DNA from: JANQFV01 sp964468185
Lineage (GTDB): Bacteria > Planctomycetota > Phycisphaerae > UBA1845 > Fen-1342
DNA: 64,000 bases
Direction: 5' to 3'
Assembly: GCA_964468185.1 (NCBI GenBank)
Contig: CAYXTR010000019.1
Span: 39,707-103,706, forward strand
In this document: positions 55,092-63,999 of the stretch, piece by piece
How the letters are laid out: each line of letters starts with the position of its first letter
Position numbering within the stretch: position 1 is the stretch's first letter
The notes under the pieces: model-generated
Databases searched by the model: none
Told to the model about the DNA's origin: nothing
What the model saw: the letters and a program-made list of their open reading frames with translations, nothing else
Position numbers and translations under genes: made by a program

Positions 55092-55321
55092 GTCGTGGCC
55101 CTCCAGAAGCTGACCTAGCGGCGCGCATGTTGTTCCGTCGCGAACACGCGCCGACCTTGACCCGGTCACCGCCCAATATCCTAACGGCGTCATGCCCCCG
55201 CTGTCCCGTGCTCCGGCCCCGAACCTCGCTCGCCGGCGGTGGTCATTTGAGCGGTTCGATTGCGTCGGTCATGCCGCGCGTGACAACCGGGGGCGTACCG
55301 GCGGGACTGCGCATAAGAAAA

Positions 55322-55342
55322 CCCCGCCCAAGGTCGGCGGGG
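55322..55342 (-). terminator. Terminator of the tRNA-Gly transcript
   Basis: CCCCGCC/GGCGGGG (55336-55342 and 55322-55328) form a 7-bp stem with a 7-nt loop. On the minus strand it is followed by TTTTCTT, 11 nt after the tRNA 3' end. Confidence 0.75.
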
Positions 55343-55353
55343 CCATGCTCAAC

Positions 55354-55425
55354 AGCGGGTGATGGGATTCGAACCCACGACATTCACGTTGGCAACGTGA
55401 AGCTCTACCACTGAGCTACACCCGC
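55354..55425 (-). tRNA. tRNA-Gly (anticodon GCC)
   Basis: A 72-nt cloverleaf on the minus strand. The acceptor stem GCGGGTG pairs with CACCCGC and the discriminator is U73, normal for tRNA-Gly. D-arm GTAGCTCAGTGGTAGAGC, anticodon arm TTCAC-GTTGCCAA-CGTGAA with GCC, and T-arm GTGGGTTCGAATCCCAT are all standard. CCA is not encoded. A promoter and terminator flank it, so it is transcribed alone. Confidence 0.95.
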
Positions 55426-55463
55426 ATCGCGTTTGCCGGGACGCCGCCCGGCGGGAACATGTA

Positions 55464-55492
55464 TATCTAGCCGATTCTTCAGGATTCTGCAA
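55464..55492 (-). promoter_or_regulatory. Promoter of tRNA-Gly
   Basis: On the minus strand TTGCAG (55492-55487), 17 nt, TAGATA (55469-55464), about 40 nt upstream of the mature tRNA 5' end. Confidence 0.55.
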
Positions 55493-55636
55493 GGTCCAAA
55501 ATACCCGGCCCCTACGCGGCGTTTTTTGCGGACGTTGGCGGCGTCTGACGCCCCGCGGTAACTCCGCCAGGCCTTCAGGCCGGCCGCGCGTGCTCCTACT
55601 GCACATTCTCACCAGACGCACTAGACTGCACGCCTG

Positions 55637-56338
55637 ATGGCATGCGGACCTGACAGCCCCAATGAGAGCCGGCACTCCCCGGCGAACGCCTTCGACCCCG
55701 CGTCGGCTCCGGTCCACTGCGGCGCCAGCTTCGGCTACCTCGCATTCAAAGCCGCCATGGATCGCACGCTGGCAGCCTGTGCGCTTCTCGCTGCGGCCCC
55801 CCTACTGCTGGTCCTGATCTTTCTCGTGCGCCGCGACGGCCACCCGGCCCTCTTTCGGCAGGTTCGCGCCGGGCTTCACGGCCAAGCGTTTACGCTCCTC
55901 AAGCTCCGTACGATGAACCCCGACGCCGATCCCTACGGCGATTCGCCGCAGACCGGAGAGGATCCACGCATCACGCGAATCGGTCGCTGGCTGCGCGAGA
56001 CCAGCCTGGACGAGTTGCCCCAACTCATCAACGTACTGCGGGGTGACATGTCGCTCGTCGGCCCGCGTCCGCTATATATCCAGCAGATCGCCGAGTGGGA
56101 TGCCCGCCAGCGGTGCCGATTGCTCGTCAAACCTGGGCTAACCGGCTACGCGCAGGTGCGTGGCCGCGGCAGCCTGACGCTCGAGGAGAAGCTTGAACTC
56201 GATGTGCAGTACGTCCAGCAGATCAGCCTGCGTACCGACCTGACCGTGATCTGGCGGACATTTCGCAGCCTCATTTCGCGCGGCGACATTTATGAGAAGC
56301 GATACTCGACCACACGCGCGCGGCGCAAAGACTGTTAA
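55637..56338 (+). CDS. Bacterial sugar transferase (monotopic phosphoglycosyl transferase)
   Basis: 233 residues. One hydrophobic re-entrant segment (ALLAAAPLLLVLIFLVRRDG) precedes the catalytic domain. Its signatures are FTLLKLRTM, RIGRWLRETSLDELPQLINV with the catalytic Asp-Glu, LRGDMSLVGPRPL and VKPGLTGYAQVRGR. This is the WcaJ/PglC/UndPP-sugar-1-phosphate family that starts exopolysaccharide or glycan repeat assembly on undecaprenyl phosphate. No other glycan gene is adjacent. The SD is weak, so the start is not certain. Confidence 0.88.
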   Translation: MACGPDSPNESRHSPANAFDPASAPVHCGASFGYLAFKAAMDRTLAACALLAAAPLLLVLIFLVRRDGHPALFRQVRAGLHGQAFTLLKLRTMNPDADPYGDSPQTGEDPRITRIGRWLRETSLDELPQLINVLRGDMSLVGPRPLYIQQIAEWDARQRCRLLVKPGLTGYAQVRGRGSLTLEEKLELDVQYVQQISLRTDLTVIWRTFRSLISRGDIYEKRYSTTRARRKDC

Positions 56339-56381
56339 CGCCACACACTGCTGCCTGGTGTGCGGCCAGCGTCGCGCGATG

Positions 56382-57428
56382 CTATTCTGTCAGAAACTGA
56401 TCCGCAATGAAGTCCGCCGCCTGCTCGAACTGCGCTGCCGCCGCTTCGAAGCCGACCTCCATCACGCGGATTTCATCGAGGTTGACCACGCGTGAATCTA
56501 CTGGCGTCTCGGCATGCAGCGGAATCTGCGCCGAGGGGCCCTCGGCCAGGTGGGCCTCCACCTCCGGCGATAGCAGGTAGTTGATTAACGCCTCGCCAGC
56601 TTTCGGATGCGGGCAGCCCTTGATCAGCGCCAGCGTATTGGGCAGCAGCAGCGTGCCCATCTCGTCGGGACCGCTATCCGGGAACACGATCACTACGGGC
56701 TTTCCCTCCTCCAGTTCGATGATCGCGTCGTCCGTATCGGTCATGCCGAAGGCCAGCGTGCCGCCCCCCACCATAACCGCGCACGTCTTGTTCCCCGCCA
56801 AGATCTGGACGTCGTTCTGCTTGAACGACATCAGCAGTTCTTCGGCCGGCCCCACCCCCAGTTTCTCATACAGACACGCGACGTGTGATGCCGTCGTGCC
56901 GAATAGCGGCTTGGCCATCCCACACCGGCTCTCCCACTGCGGGTCCGCCAAGGCGCGTACCGAGTCAGGGTGTTCATCTGCCGGTACCAGGTCGGTATTC
57001 ACGATCAGGACGCGCGCCCGGGCAGCGAAACCGTACCAGTAGCCCTCATCATCGCGGAAGCCGGCCGGGTAGTGCTTGGCCTGCTCGGGTTTGCACGGCT
57101 GCAACAGGCCCTTCTGCTTCAGCCTGAGCGTGTTCAGAATCTCGTTATTCCAGAACACGTCGCAGCGCGGACGGTCCCCCTCGGCGATGATCCGATTCGT
57201 CAGGCCGACCGTCTTGGTCGACTCCGTGTCGTACACCGCCTGGGCCGTGATGCCGGTCTTCTTCGTGAAGTCAGCCAGAATTGGCTCGGAGAATTGGCGA
57301 TCCAGGGCCGTGTAGACAATCACCTCGTCGGCAGCCGCTGGTTCGCGGCCGGCCTTCGTGTCCTCCACTTGTCGCTCACAGCCGGCGATACTCAGCAGCA
57401 GAATAAGCGAGCTCAGGATCGTTCGCAT
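56382..57428 (-). CDS. Iron(III)-type ABC transporter substrate-binding lipoprotein
   Basis: 348 residues from ATG 57428 (GGGAG 7 nt upstream). Lipobox LLLSIAGC. The periplasmic-binding fold resembles FbpA/AfuA: DEVIVYTALDRQFSEPILAD, YDTESTKTVGLTNRII, CDVFWNNEILNTLRL and YWYGFAARARVLIVN. FbpA-type proteins bind Fe3+ using two adjacent Tyr residues; that pair is not clearly present here, so another ligand is possible. The permease gene lies 25 nt upstream... on the same strand it follows the binding-protein gene in transcription order. Confidence 0.85.
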   Translation of the reverse strand: MRTILSSLILLLSIAGCERQVEDTKAGREPAAADEVIVYTALDRQFSEPILADFTKKTGITAQAVYDTESTKTVGLTNRIIAEGDRPRCDVFWNNEILNTLRLKQKGLLQPCKPEQAKHYPAGFRDDEGYWYGFAARARVLIVNTDLVPADEHPDSVRALADPQWESRCGMAKPLFGTTASHVACLYEKLGVGPAEELLMSFKQNDVQILAGNKTCAVMVGGGTLAFGMTDTDDAIIELEEGKPVVIVFPDSGPDEMGTLLLPNTLALIKGCPHPKAGEALINYLLSPEVEAHLAEGPSAQIPLHAETPVDSRVVNLDEIRVMEVGFEAAAAQFEQAADFIADQFLTE

Positions 57429-57453
57429 TGTCACACTCCCTTGGAAACTCCCG

Positions 57454-59028
57454 TCACCAGACTCGTTGCGTCGTGCGCAACCCATTTTTCAGCAACCATA
57501 TCAGCAGGGCCCACGGGATCAAGATCGCCGCGGCCGATAGCAGCGCCAGAGCCGCCAGATCGCGATAGACGCCGAAGTGGATCAACGTTGCAAACCGCAC
57601 CGAGGCGGTTGGCCAGCCCGGGGCGTGCAGCAACACGGTGGTCCCTACCTCCGCGAAGCAGAAGATCAGCACCACCAGCCACGCGAGGGCAACGTCCCAG
57701 CGGATTGTCGGCCAGCGAACGTGCCACCACAGACGCAACAGGCCGCAGCCATCCAGGCGCGCCGCATCGTCCACATCGCGTGCCAACCGCCGAACGCCCG
57801 ACAGCAATAGCAGCACGCCCAGTGGCAGGTAGCGTACGACGTATCCGACGCATACCATCGCCGGCGAATCATGAATCCAGCCCAGCAACCCGGGACGGTT
57901 GAACATCTCTTTCAGACTGATTCCCACCACTGGTGCCGGCAGCGCGAGTACCACAATCAGCACCACCACCGCTGGCCAGCGCAGCCAGCCGCCACGCAGC
58001 ACAGTCTGTGCCAATCCGATGGCTACCAGTACGATCACGGTCGCGCCCGCGGCGCCCAGCCCCAGGGAAGTCCATACCTCCCGCTGTACCCCCCAAAATG
58101 CGCTGGCAATCTCACTTGCCGGTTGCAGGTAGCGACCCAGCGCCGCGAGCGGGGTCCCGACCGCAGCCAGCGCCAGCAACCAGCAAACACCGCCAAGCGG
58201 TACGCGTATCCATCCCAGCGTGTGAATGCGTGGCAGCGCTCCCGCGGTCCAATCATTACCCGTCCCATACCGTCCAACGCGCGTCTGCATGACACCCAAC
58301 ACAATCGCCAGCACCCCCGCAACTGGCAAAGCCGTCAGGAGCGGCCCCGCACTTCGATGTGCGAGGGCGTATTGGGTATATGACTCCTCCGCGAACGTGC
58401 GCACGGCCAGCACATCGGTGATTGTTATGTCCGTCGCCACCAGGAGAAAGACCAGCACCGTCGCCGACACGATGGCCCATGACGACTGCGGCAACGTCAC
58501 GCGCAGCCATACCCAGCCGGCTGAAGTATCCAGCAGCGCAAGGTCCTCCTGCTCCCGATCGACCAGTCGAAACGCCAGGCCGAGCAATAGCGCTACGAGT
58601 GGCGTCCTGATCGCCCCGTGTAGCACGCCACACGTGGCCGCCGATCCCATGAGGTGATACGACGGAATCAACGCAAAGAACGCCGTCGTCAGAACGTACA
58701 CTGGCACACAAGCAGCGAGCAGCAGAACGGCAATCAGCAGCCGCCGTCCAGGGAGATTCGTGCGTGCGACGAGAAATCCCAGGCTGCCGCCGATGATTAC
58801 GGAAGTCGCAACAGCGAGTCCTGAAACGACCAGGGTGTTGCCCAGCAGCTTCGCCCAGCGCTCTGGCGCCAGGATGTCCTGTAGCGATTCGTTCGCGCCG
58901 GCGATGGCCGATATTGCGACGACGAGAGCGTATCCGGGCACAACCGCCAGCAATGTCACGACGGCGCAGGCGAGCGCAGTGCCGGCCCAGTTCGACTCGT
59001 TATGCCTGTTCCATGCCTGAATCGCCAT
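57454..59028 (-). CDS. Iron(III)-type ABC transporter permease (FbpB-like, fused two-domain)
   Basis: 524 residues with about 12 membrane helices, two permease halves in tandem as in FbpB/SfuB/ThiP. EAA-like loops are ALLDTSAGWVWLRVTLPQSS and AARLDGCGLLRLWWHVRWPT, which contact the ATPase. It is transcribed before the binding-protein gene at 56382; the two are separated by 25 nt. No ATP-binding subunit is encoded in the window, so it must be supplied elsewhere. The SD before ATG 59028 is poor. Confidence 0.85.
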   Translation of the reverse strand: MAIQAWNRHNESNWAGTALACAVVTLLAVVPGYALVVAISAIAGANESLQDILAPERWAKLLGNTLVVSGLAVATSVIIGGSLGFLVARTNLPGRRLLIAVLLLAACVPVYVLTTAFFALIPSYHLMGSAATCGVLHGAIRTPLVALLLGLAFRLVDREQEDLALLDTSAGWVWLRVTLPQSSWAIVSATVLVFLLVATDITITDVLAVRTFAEESYTQYALAHRSAGPLLTALPVAGVLAIVLGVMQTRVGRYGTGNDWTAGALPRIHTLGWIRVPLGGVCWLLALAAVGTPLAALGRYLQPASEIASAFWGVQREVWTSLGLGAAGATVIVLVAIGLAQTVLRGGWLRWPAVVVLIVVLALPAPVVGISLKEMFNRPGLLGWIHDSPAMVCVGYVVRYLPLGVLLLLSGVRRLARDVDDAARLDGCGLLRLWWHVRWPTIRWDVALAWLVVLIFCFAEVGTTVLLHAPGWPTASVRFATLIHFGVYRDLAALALLSAAAILIPWALLIWLLKNGLRTTQRVW

Positions 59029-59081
59029 GCCGGCCGAACATCGTACCCGCAGACCGAAGGCGGTGAATACAGGCGGGTGCT

Positions 59082-59111
59082 TTGAATTACGCCGGCCTAG
59101 CGGCGTATAAT
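59082..59111 (+). promoter_or_regulatory. Promoter of the alpha/beta hydrolase gene
   Basis: TTGAAT (59082-59087), 18 nt, perfect -10 TATAAT (59106-59111), about 47 nt before the ATG at 59159. It faces away from the permease gene. Confidence 0.55.
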
Positions 59112-59158
59112 CGAAGTAGGGTCATCGGACCAAATTCGGCATCGAAGGAGAGGGCCAC

Positions 59159-60601
59159 ATGTCAGCATCACGTACGCCAACCGCGTTGCACAACAGCACC
59201 ACTATCGTTCTCATTGCGGCCACCGCGGCCGTCGGCTGCACGCTCTGCCCGGCGCAGGTACCAACGTCTGACCCGGGCCCTTATGAGCCGGGCTACACGA
59301 CGATTTCACTTGAACGCCCCGATAACAGCGATTTCGACGTACTGGTGTATTATCCGGCGACGGCAGCCGGCGAAGGCGCTCCGTATGATGGCAGCGGCGC
59401 CCCGTACCCGGCGGTTGTGTTTGGCCACGGTTTCGTTACACCGGCGACGAAGTACCTCAGCACGCTCGAGCACCTCACCTCCTGGGGCTACTTCGTGCTT
59501 GCCCCGCGGTCGTGGGAGTCACTTTTCCCCCTGCCCGACCACGCCGAGTACGCGCTTGACATGCGTCGCTGCTTCGACTGGCTCGAACAGCAGAATGGCG
59601 ACCCGGGCGCGCCCCTCTTCGAGCAAGTCGACACAGATGCTTTCGGATTGTCGGGTCACTCCATGGGTGGCGGCGCCAGCATTCTCGCCACGGCGGGCGA
59701 CCCGCGCATCAAGGCGCTGGCCAACCTGGCCGCAGCTGAAACTGATCCTTCCGCGGTCGCGGCGATGCCTGCCATCGACGTCCCCGTCCGGCTCATCGTC
59801 GGTGACGAAGATACGATTGTCCCACTGGAAGATCATACGCTGCTCATGTTCAACGCTGCCAATTCGCCGCGACAGATGCCGGTCATATACGGTGCGAGCC
59901 ATTGCGGGTTTCTGGATAGCGACATCATTTTCTGCGACTCCGGCTCACTTCCGCGTGAGGAGCAACTCGCACTGACGCATGCGCTGCTGCGCGACTTCTT
60001 CGATCTGTACCTGAAGGACCAGCAAGTTGCCTGGCGCGAAGTGTGGGGTCCTGAATATCTCGCCAACGCCAGCTACGACACGTCCTATTTCGATCCTGGC
60101 ATCGAACTGGTGCCTGATCAGGTCGACCTGGCAGGTGCGCCGGGCACGACGTTCAATCTCGCGTTCACTGTCTACAACACCGGCGACTTCGCGACGAGCT
60201 TCACCCTGCTCGTCGAAGACAACGTTTTCCCCGTCACCTTCACGCCGCCGCAGACGCCCTCAGTCGATCCCGGTGCTTCTACGGTCGTCATGGCCACTGT
60301 TGAAATCCCCACGGACCCAGGGCGGGGCATGGACGCGCCACTTATTTCAGCGCGGGCAGATCGTGACGGCGGCACGCGTGAGTTTGCGCGCATGACGATC
60401 AGCGTGCGCCAGATTGGCGATCTCAACTGCGACGGCGACGTCGATTTTGACGATATCAGCCCGTTTGTGCTTGCCCTCAGTGGCCAGGCTGCGTACGAAG
60501 CCGAGTACCCCGACTGCGACTGGCTTCTCGCCGACGCGAACCAGGACGGCGAAGTCGACTTCGACGATATCAACCCCTTTGTTGACCTCATTGGCTCGTA
60601 G
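59159..60601 (+). CDS. Secreted alpha/beta hydrolase, cutinase/PETase-like, with dockerin-like tail
   Basis: 480 residues; GGAG 8 nt before the ATG. The export signal is TTIVLIAATAAVGC, with a possible lipobox. The catalytic domain spans about 40-285 with elbow GLSGHSMGGGAS (S168), VGDEDTIVP (D218) and GASHCGF (H248). The GHSMGGG elbow and order match dienelactone-hydrolase/polyester-hydrolase relatives. A beta-sandwich (about 300-410) and two dockerin-like loops, GDLNCDGDVDFDDISPFV and ADANQDGEVDFDDINPFV, end the protein. The substrate (polyester, lipid or acylated glycan ester) is not determined. Confidence 0.8.
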   Translation: MSASRTPTALHNSTTIVLIAATAAVGCTLCPAQVPTSDPGPYEPGYTTISLERPDNSDFDVLVYYPATAAGEGAPYDGSGAPYPAVVFGHGFVTPATKYLSTLEHLTSWGYFVLAPRSWESLFPLPDHAEYALDMRRCFDWLEQQNGDPGAPLFEQVDTDAFGLSGHSMGGGASILATAGDPRIKALANLAAAETDPSAVAAMPAIDVPVRLIVGDEDTIVPLEDHTLLMFNAANSPRQMPVIYGASHCGFLDSDIIFCDSGSLPREEQLALTHALLRDFFDLYLKDQQVAWREVWGPEYLANASYDTSYFDPGIELVPDQVDLAGAPGTTFNLAFTVYNTGDFATSFTLLVEDNVFPVTFTPPQTPSVDPGASTVVMATVEIPTDPGRGMDAPLISARADRDGGTREFARMTISVRQIGDLNCDGDVDFDDISPFVLALSGQAAYEAEYPDCDWLLADANQDGEVDFDDINPFVDLIGS

Positions 60602-60899
60602 TCGCCCGCAAAAGTCCGAATAACAGCGGCGTTCAGCGGAGCGAGTGGCGTTGTTTCGCGTGCGGACAGCGGCATGTACGCGGTGCTGCCCCGAGGCGCA
60701 ACGTTTGCCTTGCTCTGTGCCCACGTTCGCAGGTACGATGAGCACCTGGGAAGCGCTGGGCTGGCATGCCCACGCATGCGTTGGATGGAGATCAGGAAGC
60801 GACCCCCTTACGTGAACTTATTCCACTAGAGTCGGCCCCAGACGCCGGGAGGACACCATGCCGGGGCGTTTGGCGGATATGTTTCAGGAGAGACTGATA
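60602..60899. other. 298-nt gap between the two dockerin-tailed enzyme genes
   Basis: No protein-like frame and no convincing promoter pair or terminator is seen. The SD AGGAGAG of the subtilase lies at its right end. Whether the two flanking genes share a transcript is open. Confidence 0.4.
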
Positions 60900-63830
60900 A
60901 TGCTGCACCAGCGAACGTTGATCGTGACCCTTGGCCTTGTTCTGAGTCTCGGCGCTACGGGCAGTAGCCTCGCCGGCGACGAAACGCCCGGCAACATTCA
61001 CCCGCGGCTGCTCGAGCGCCTTGCTGGCGAGCCCGGCCCCGCCAAGGCGTGGATCTTCTTTACCGACAAGGGCCTCACCTCAGCAGCCGACGTCCAGGCT
61101 GCGATTGCCGAAGTCGCCGCGAACTACAATCCCCGTGCCGTCCAGCGCCGCCAGATGCGCAGTCTCGCCGCCAAACGTGGTGAGCCACTCTTCACGGCCC
61201 GCGACCTGCCGGTCCACGACGACTACCTCGACGAGGTTCGTGCCCGGGGCGCACAGATTCACATCACCAGCCGCTGGTTGAACGCGGCCAGCGCCTATGT
61301 CACACAGGAGCAGGCCGAGCAGATCTCCGTCCTGCCGTTCGTCGAGCGTTTGGAAGCGGTGGGCCGCAGCCGCGGGATTCAGCCGCTCGACGTGCAGCCC
61401 GTCGACCAGGACGTGAAGCGGGACGCCGCCGCGCCGGACAAGGGTGGACGCCTCATTGACTACGGCAATGCCAGCGCCCAACTTTCCCAAATCAACCTGA
61501 TCAACCTGCACAACGAGGGTTACACCGGCCAGGGTGTCATCGTCGGCATTCTCGACACTGGCTTCCACCGCGTGCATGAGGCGTTCAATAACCCGGTCAA
61601 TCCCGTGCAGGTCGTCGCCGAGTACGACTTCATCGACAACGACGGCAATACGCAGTCGGAGCCTGGCGACCCCTACAACCAACACGACCACGGCACGATG
61701 ATCCTTGGCTGCATCGGCGCTTACATGCCCGGTACGCTCGTCGGCGGTGCTTACGACGCTTCCTTCATCTTGTGCAAGACCGAGGACAAGACGGGCGAGT
61801 ATCCGGCCGAGGAAGACAACTACGTCGCCGGTCTGGAATTCATCGAGGCCAACGGCGGCGACATGTCCACCGCCTCGCTCGGCTATATTGACTGGTATAC
61901 CCAGGCCGATCTCGACGGCCAGACCGCCGTCACCACCATCGCCGTGAATATTTCGACCAGCCTTGGCGTACACCACTGCAACGCAGCCGGCAACGAATAC
62001 CACGACACGAACCCGCAGACCTCGCACCTGATCGCACCGGCGGATGCGTTCCAGGGCATCACATGCGGTGCCGTCAGCAGCAGTGGCGAGATTGCCAGCT
62101 TCAGCTCTGACGGTCCCACCGCCGACGGCCGCGTCAAGCCGGAAATCTGTGCCCGCGGCGTTAGCACGGCGACCGTCGACCCGTTCAATGCGTCGGGTTA
62201 CACCAGCGCCAGTGGCACGTCGCTGTCCACGCCGCTCGTCGCATGCGCCGTCGCCTGCCTCATCGAGGCACGCCCCTACTGGACGGTTGATCAAATGCGG
62301 GAAAACCTGTTCGAAACCGCCGACTACTTCGTCGAGCACGGCACGTACGATCCGTACTACGTGTACGGCTATGGCATCCTTGACGCATACGCGGCCAATG
62401 ACGTCTGCTCCGATGCCGGCGTCGTGCAGCTCGACCGCCCGGCGTACGCCTGCGAATCGAGTGCGACGTTGCTCGTGAACGACTGCGGCCTGGATCAGGA
62501 TCACAATGTCATCGAGACGGCGATCGTGGCGATCACATCGACGTCCGATCCGACGGGGCTGCCTGTCGTGCTGACGGAAACCGGCCCCGATTCTGCCGAG
62601 TTCGTGGGCAGCGTCGCATTGAGCGCCGACGGTGGCGATGGCGTCCTTCTCGTCACTGAGGGTGACATGGTGACCGTCATGTATATCGACGAGGATGACG
62701 GTCAGGGCAACTACAACGTCGAGGTCACCGTCAGTGCCGCCGTCGATTGCGCGCCGCCGGTAATCTCGAACGTAGACGTGACCGGCCTCGGCCCGCGCAC
62801 CGCCTCGATTCTTTTCGACACCAATGAGCTCGCCCGCGGCACCGTCCGCTACGGCTTGTCCTGCGACGCGCTCACCGAGACCGCCAGCGGCAGCGGCTTT
62901 TACACCGAAAATGTGGTCGTGCTCAGCGGGCTTGAAGACGCCACGACCTACTTCTTCGTCGTCGACGCTGAAGATCAGGCCGGCAACGTTGCCACGAGTG
63001 ATAACGGTGGTCTCTGCTACATGTTCGAGACCCCTGACATTCCGAACTTCTTCACCGAAGAATTCCCAGCGGGCTTCGATCTGGCCAACATGATGGTATC
63101 ACTCACGCCGACGGACACTTTCGACGGCTATCGAGGTTGTGCCGAAGCGACCGACGCGCTACCCACCGACCCGGCCGGCGGAACCAACATCCCGCTCAGT
63201 GACGACGACTTTGAGCAGATCAACGTCAACGGCGGCAATCAGGTCTTCCTGTACGACACCGCCTACAGCAGCTTCTTCGTCGGCAGCAATGGTTACATCA
63301 CCTTCGGCTCGGGCGATACGGACTACACGGAGTCGCTGGAAGATCATTTCGATCTGCCACGCATTTCGGCGTTGTTTGATGATCTGAACCCCAATTCTGG
63401 TGGCACGATCAGCTACAAGCAGCTTGCCGATCGCGTGGCGGTCACGTGGCAAGACGTGCCTGAATACTACTCAACTGGTGCCAACACCTTCCAGGTCGAA
63501 ATGCACTTCGATGGCACACTGGTCATCGCATACCAAGCGATTTCGGCCCCGGATGCGATTGTCGGGCTTTCGCAGGGTGCTGGCGTGCCGAGTGAATTCT
63601 ATAACTCGGACTTCTCGGGCATGGGTGACTGCACGCTACCGGGCGACCTGAACTGCGATGGCATGATCGATTTCGACGATATCAGCCCGTTCGTGCTCGC
63701 CTTGTCGGGCTACGACGCCTACCACGCCGCGTACCCCGATTGCAACTGGTATAACGCGGACATCAACGGTGACGGAAACATCAGTTTTGACGACATTGCG
63801 GGCTTCGTGGCGTTACTGTCCGGTAGTTGA
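60900..63830 (+). CDS. Secreted subtilisin-family (S8) serine protease with Fn3-like and dockerin-like domains
   Basis: 976 residues from ATG 60900, with AGGAGAG upstream. A signal peptide ends near SSLAGD and a prodomain-like region extends to about 190. The protease has Asp219 in GVIVGILDTGFH, His264 in NQHDHGTMILG, Asn365 in NAAGNEYHD and Ser441 in SASGTSLSTPLVA. A beta domain, an Fn3-like domain (PVISNVDVTGLGPRTASILF) and a further beta domain (about 730-905) follow. The tail has two calcium loops, GDLNCDGMIDFDDISPFV and ADINGDGNISFDDIAGFV. An extracellular degradative protease is likely. Confidence 0.9.
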   Translation: MLHQRTLIVTLGLVLSLGATGSSLAGDETPGNIHPRLLERLAGEPGPAKAWIFFTDKGLTSAADVQAAIAEVAANYNPRAVQRRQMRSLAAKRGEPLFTARDLPVHDDYLDEVRARGAQIHITSRWLNAASAYVTQEQAEQISVLPFVERLEAVGRSRGIQPLDVQPVDQDVKRDAAAPDKGGRLIDYGNASAQLSQINLINLHNEGYTGQGVIVGILDTGFHRVHEAFNNPVNPVQVVAEYDFIDNDGNTQSEPGDPYNQHDHGTMILGCIGAYMPGTLVGGAYDASFILCKTEDKTGEYPAEEDNYVAGLEFIEANGGDMSTASLGYIDWYTQADLDGQTAVTTIAVNISTSLGVHHCNAAGNEYHDTNPQTSHLIAPADAFQGITCGAVSSSGEIASFSSDGPTADGRVKPEICARGVSTATVDPFNASGYTSASGTSLSTPLVACAVACLIEARPYWTVDQMRENLFETADYFVEHGTYDPYYVYGYGILDAYAANDVCSDAGVVQLDRPAYACESSATLLVNDCGLDQDHNVIETAIVAITSTSDPTGLPVVLTETGPDSAEFVGSVALSADGGDGVLLVTEGDMVTVMYIDEDDGQGNYNVEVTVSAAVDCAPPVISNVDVTGLGPRTASILFDTNELARGTVRYGLSCDALTETASGSGFYTENVVVLSGLEDATTYFFVVDAEDQAGNVATSDNGGLCYMFETPDIPNFFTEEFPAGFDLANMMVSLTPTDTFDGYRGCAEATDALPTDPAGGTNIPLSDDDFEQINVNGGNQVFLYDTAYSSFFVGSNGYITFGSGDTDYTESLEDHFDLPRISALFDDLNPNSGGTISYKQLADRVAVTWQDVPEYYSTGANTFQVEMHFDGTLVIAYQAISAPDAIVGLSQGAGVPSEFYNSDFSGMGDCTLPGDLNCDGMIDFDDISPFVLALSGYDAYHAAYPDCNWYNADINGDGNISFDDIAGFVALLSGS

Positions 63831-63871
63831 CCAACCCCCTGTTTGTCGCACATCATATTTCGCTGACGTCG

Positions 63872-63899
63872 GGAGCGCCGTTCTTGTGGACGGCGCTCC
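63872..63899 (+). terminator. Strong hairpin downstream of the subtilase gene
   Basis: GGAGCGCCGT (63872-63881) pairs perfectly with ACGGCGCTCC (63890-63899) around an 8-nt loop, 41 nt after the stop. There is no T-tract, so the hairpin may only protect the 3' end or act with a factor. Confidence 0.45.
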
Positions 63900-63957
63900 G
63901 CCCGTCGCGGCGTATTCCTCAACTCAAGATCGCCGAGGCACAGGTTGTCACCGGGCA

Positions 63958-63999
63958 GGTTAAAACCGGCCAGTGGTGGGCGGGTTAATACCGGCCAGT
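63958..63999. repeat. Tandem 17-nt repeats at the window edge
   Basis: GGTTAAAACCGGCCAGT (63958-63974) and GGTTAATACCGGCCAGT (63983-63999) differ at one base and have a 25-nt period. Such arrays are typical of IS21-type element ends. The presumed element would lie beyond the right edge. Confidence 0.45.
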
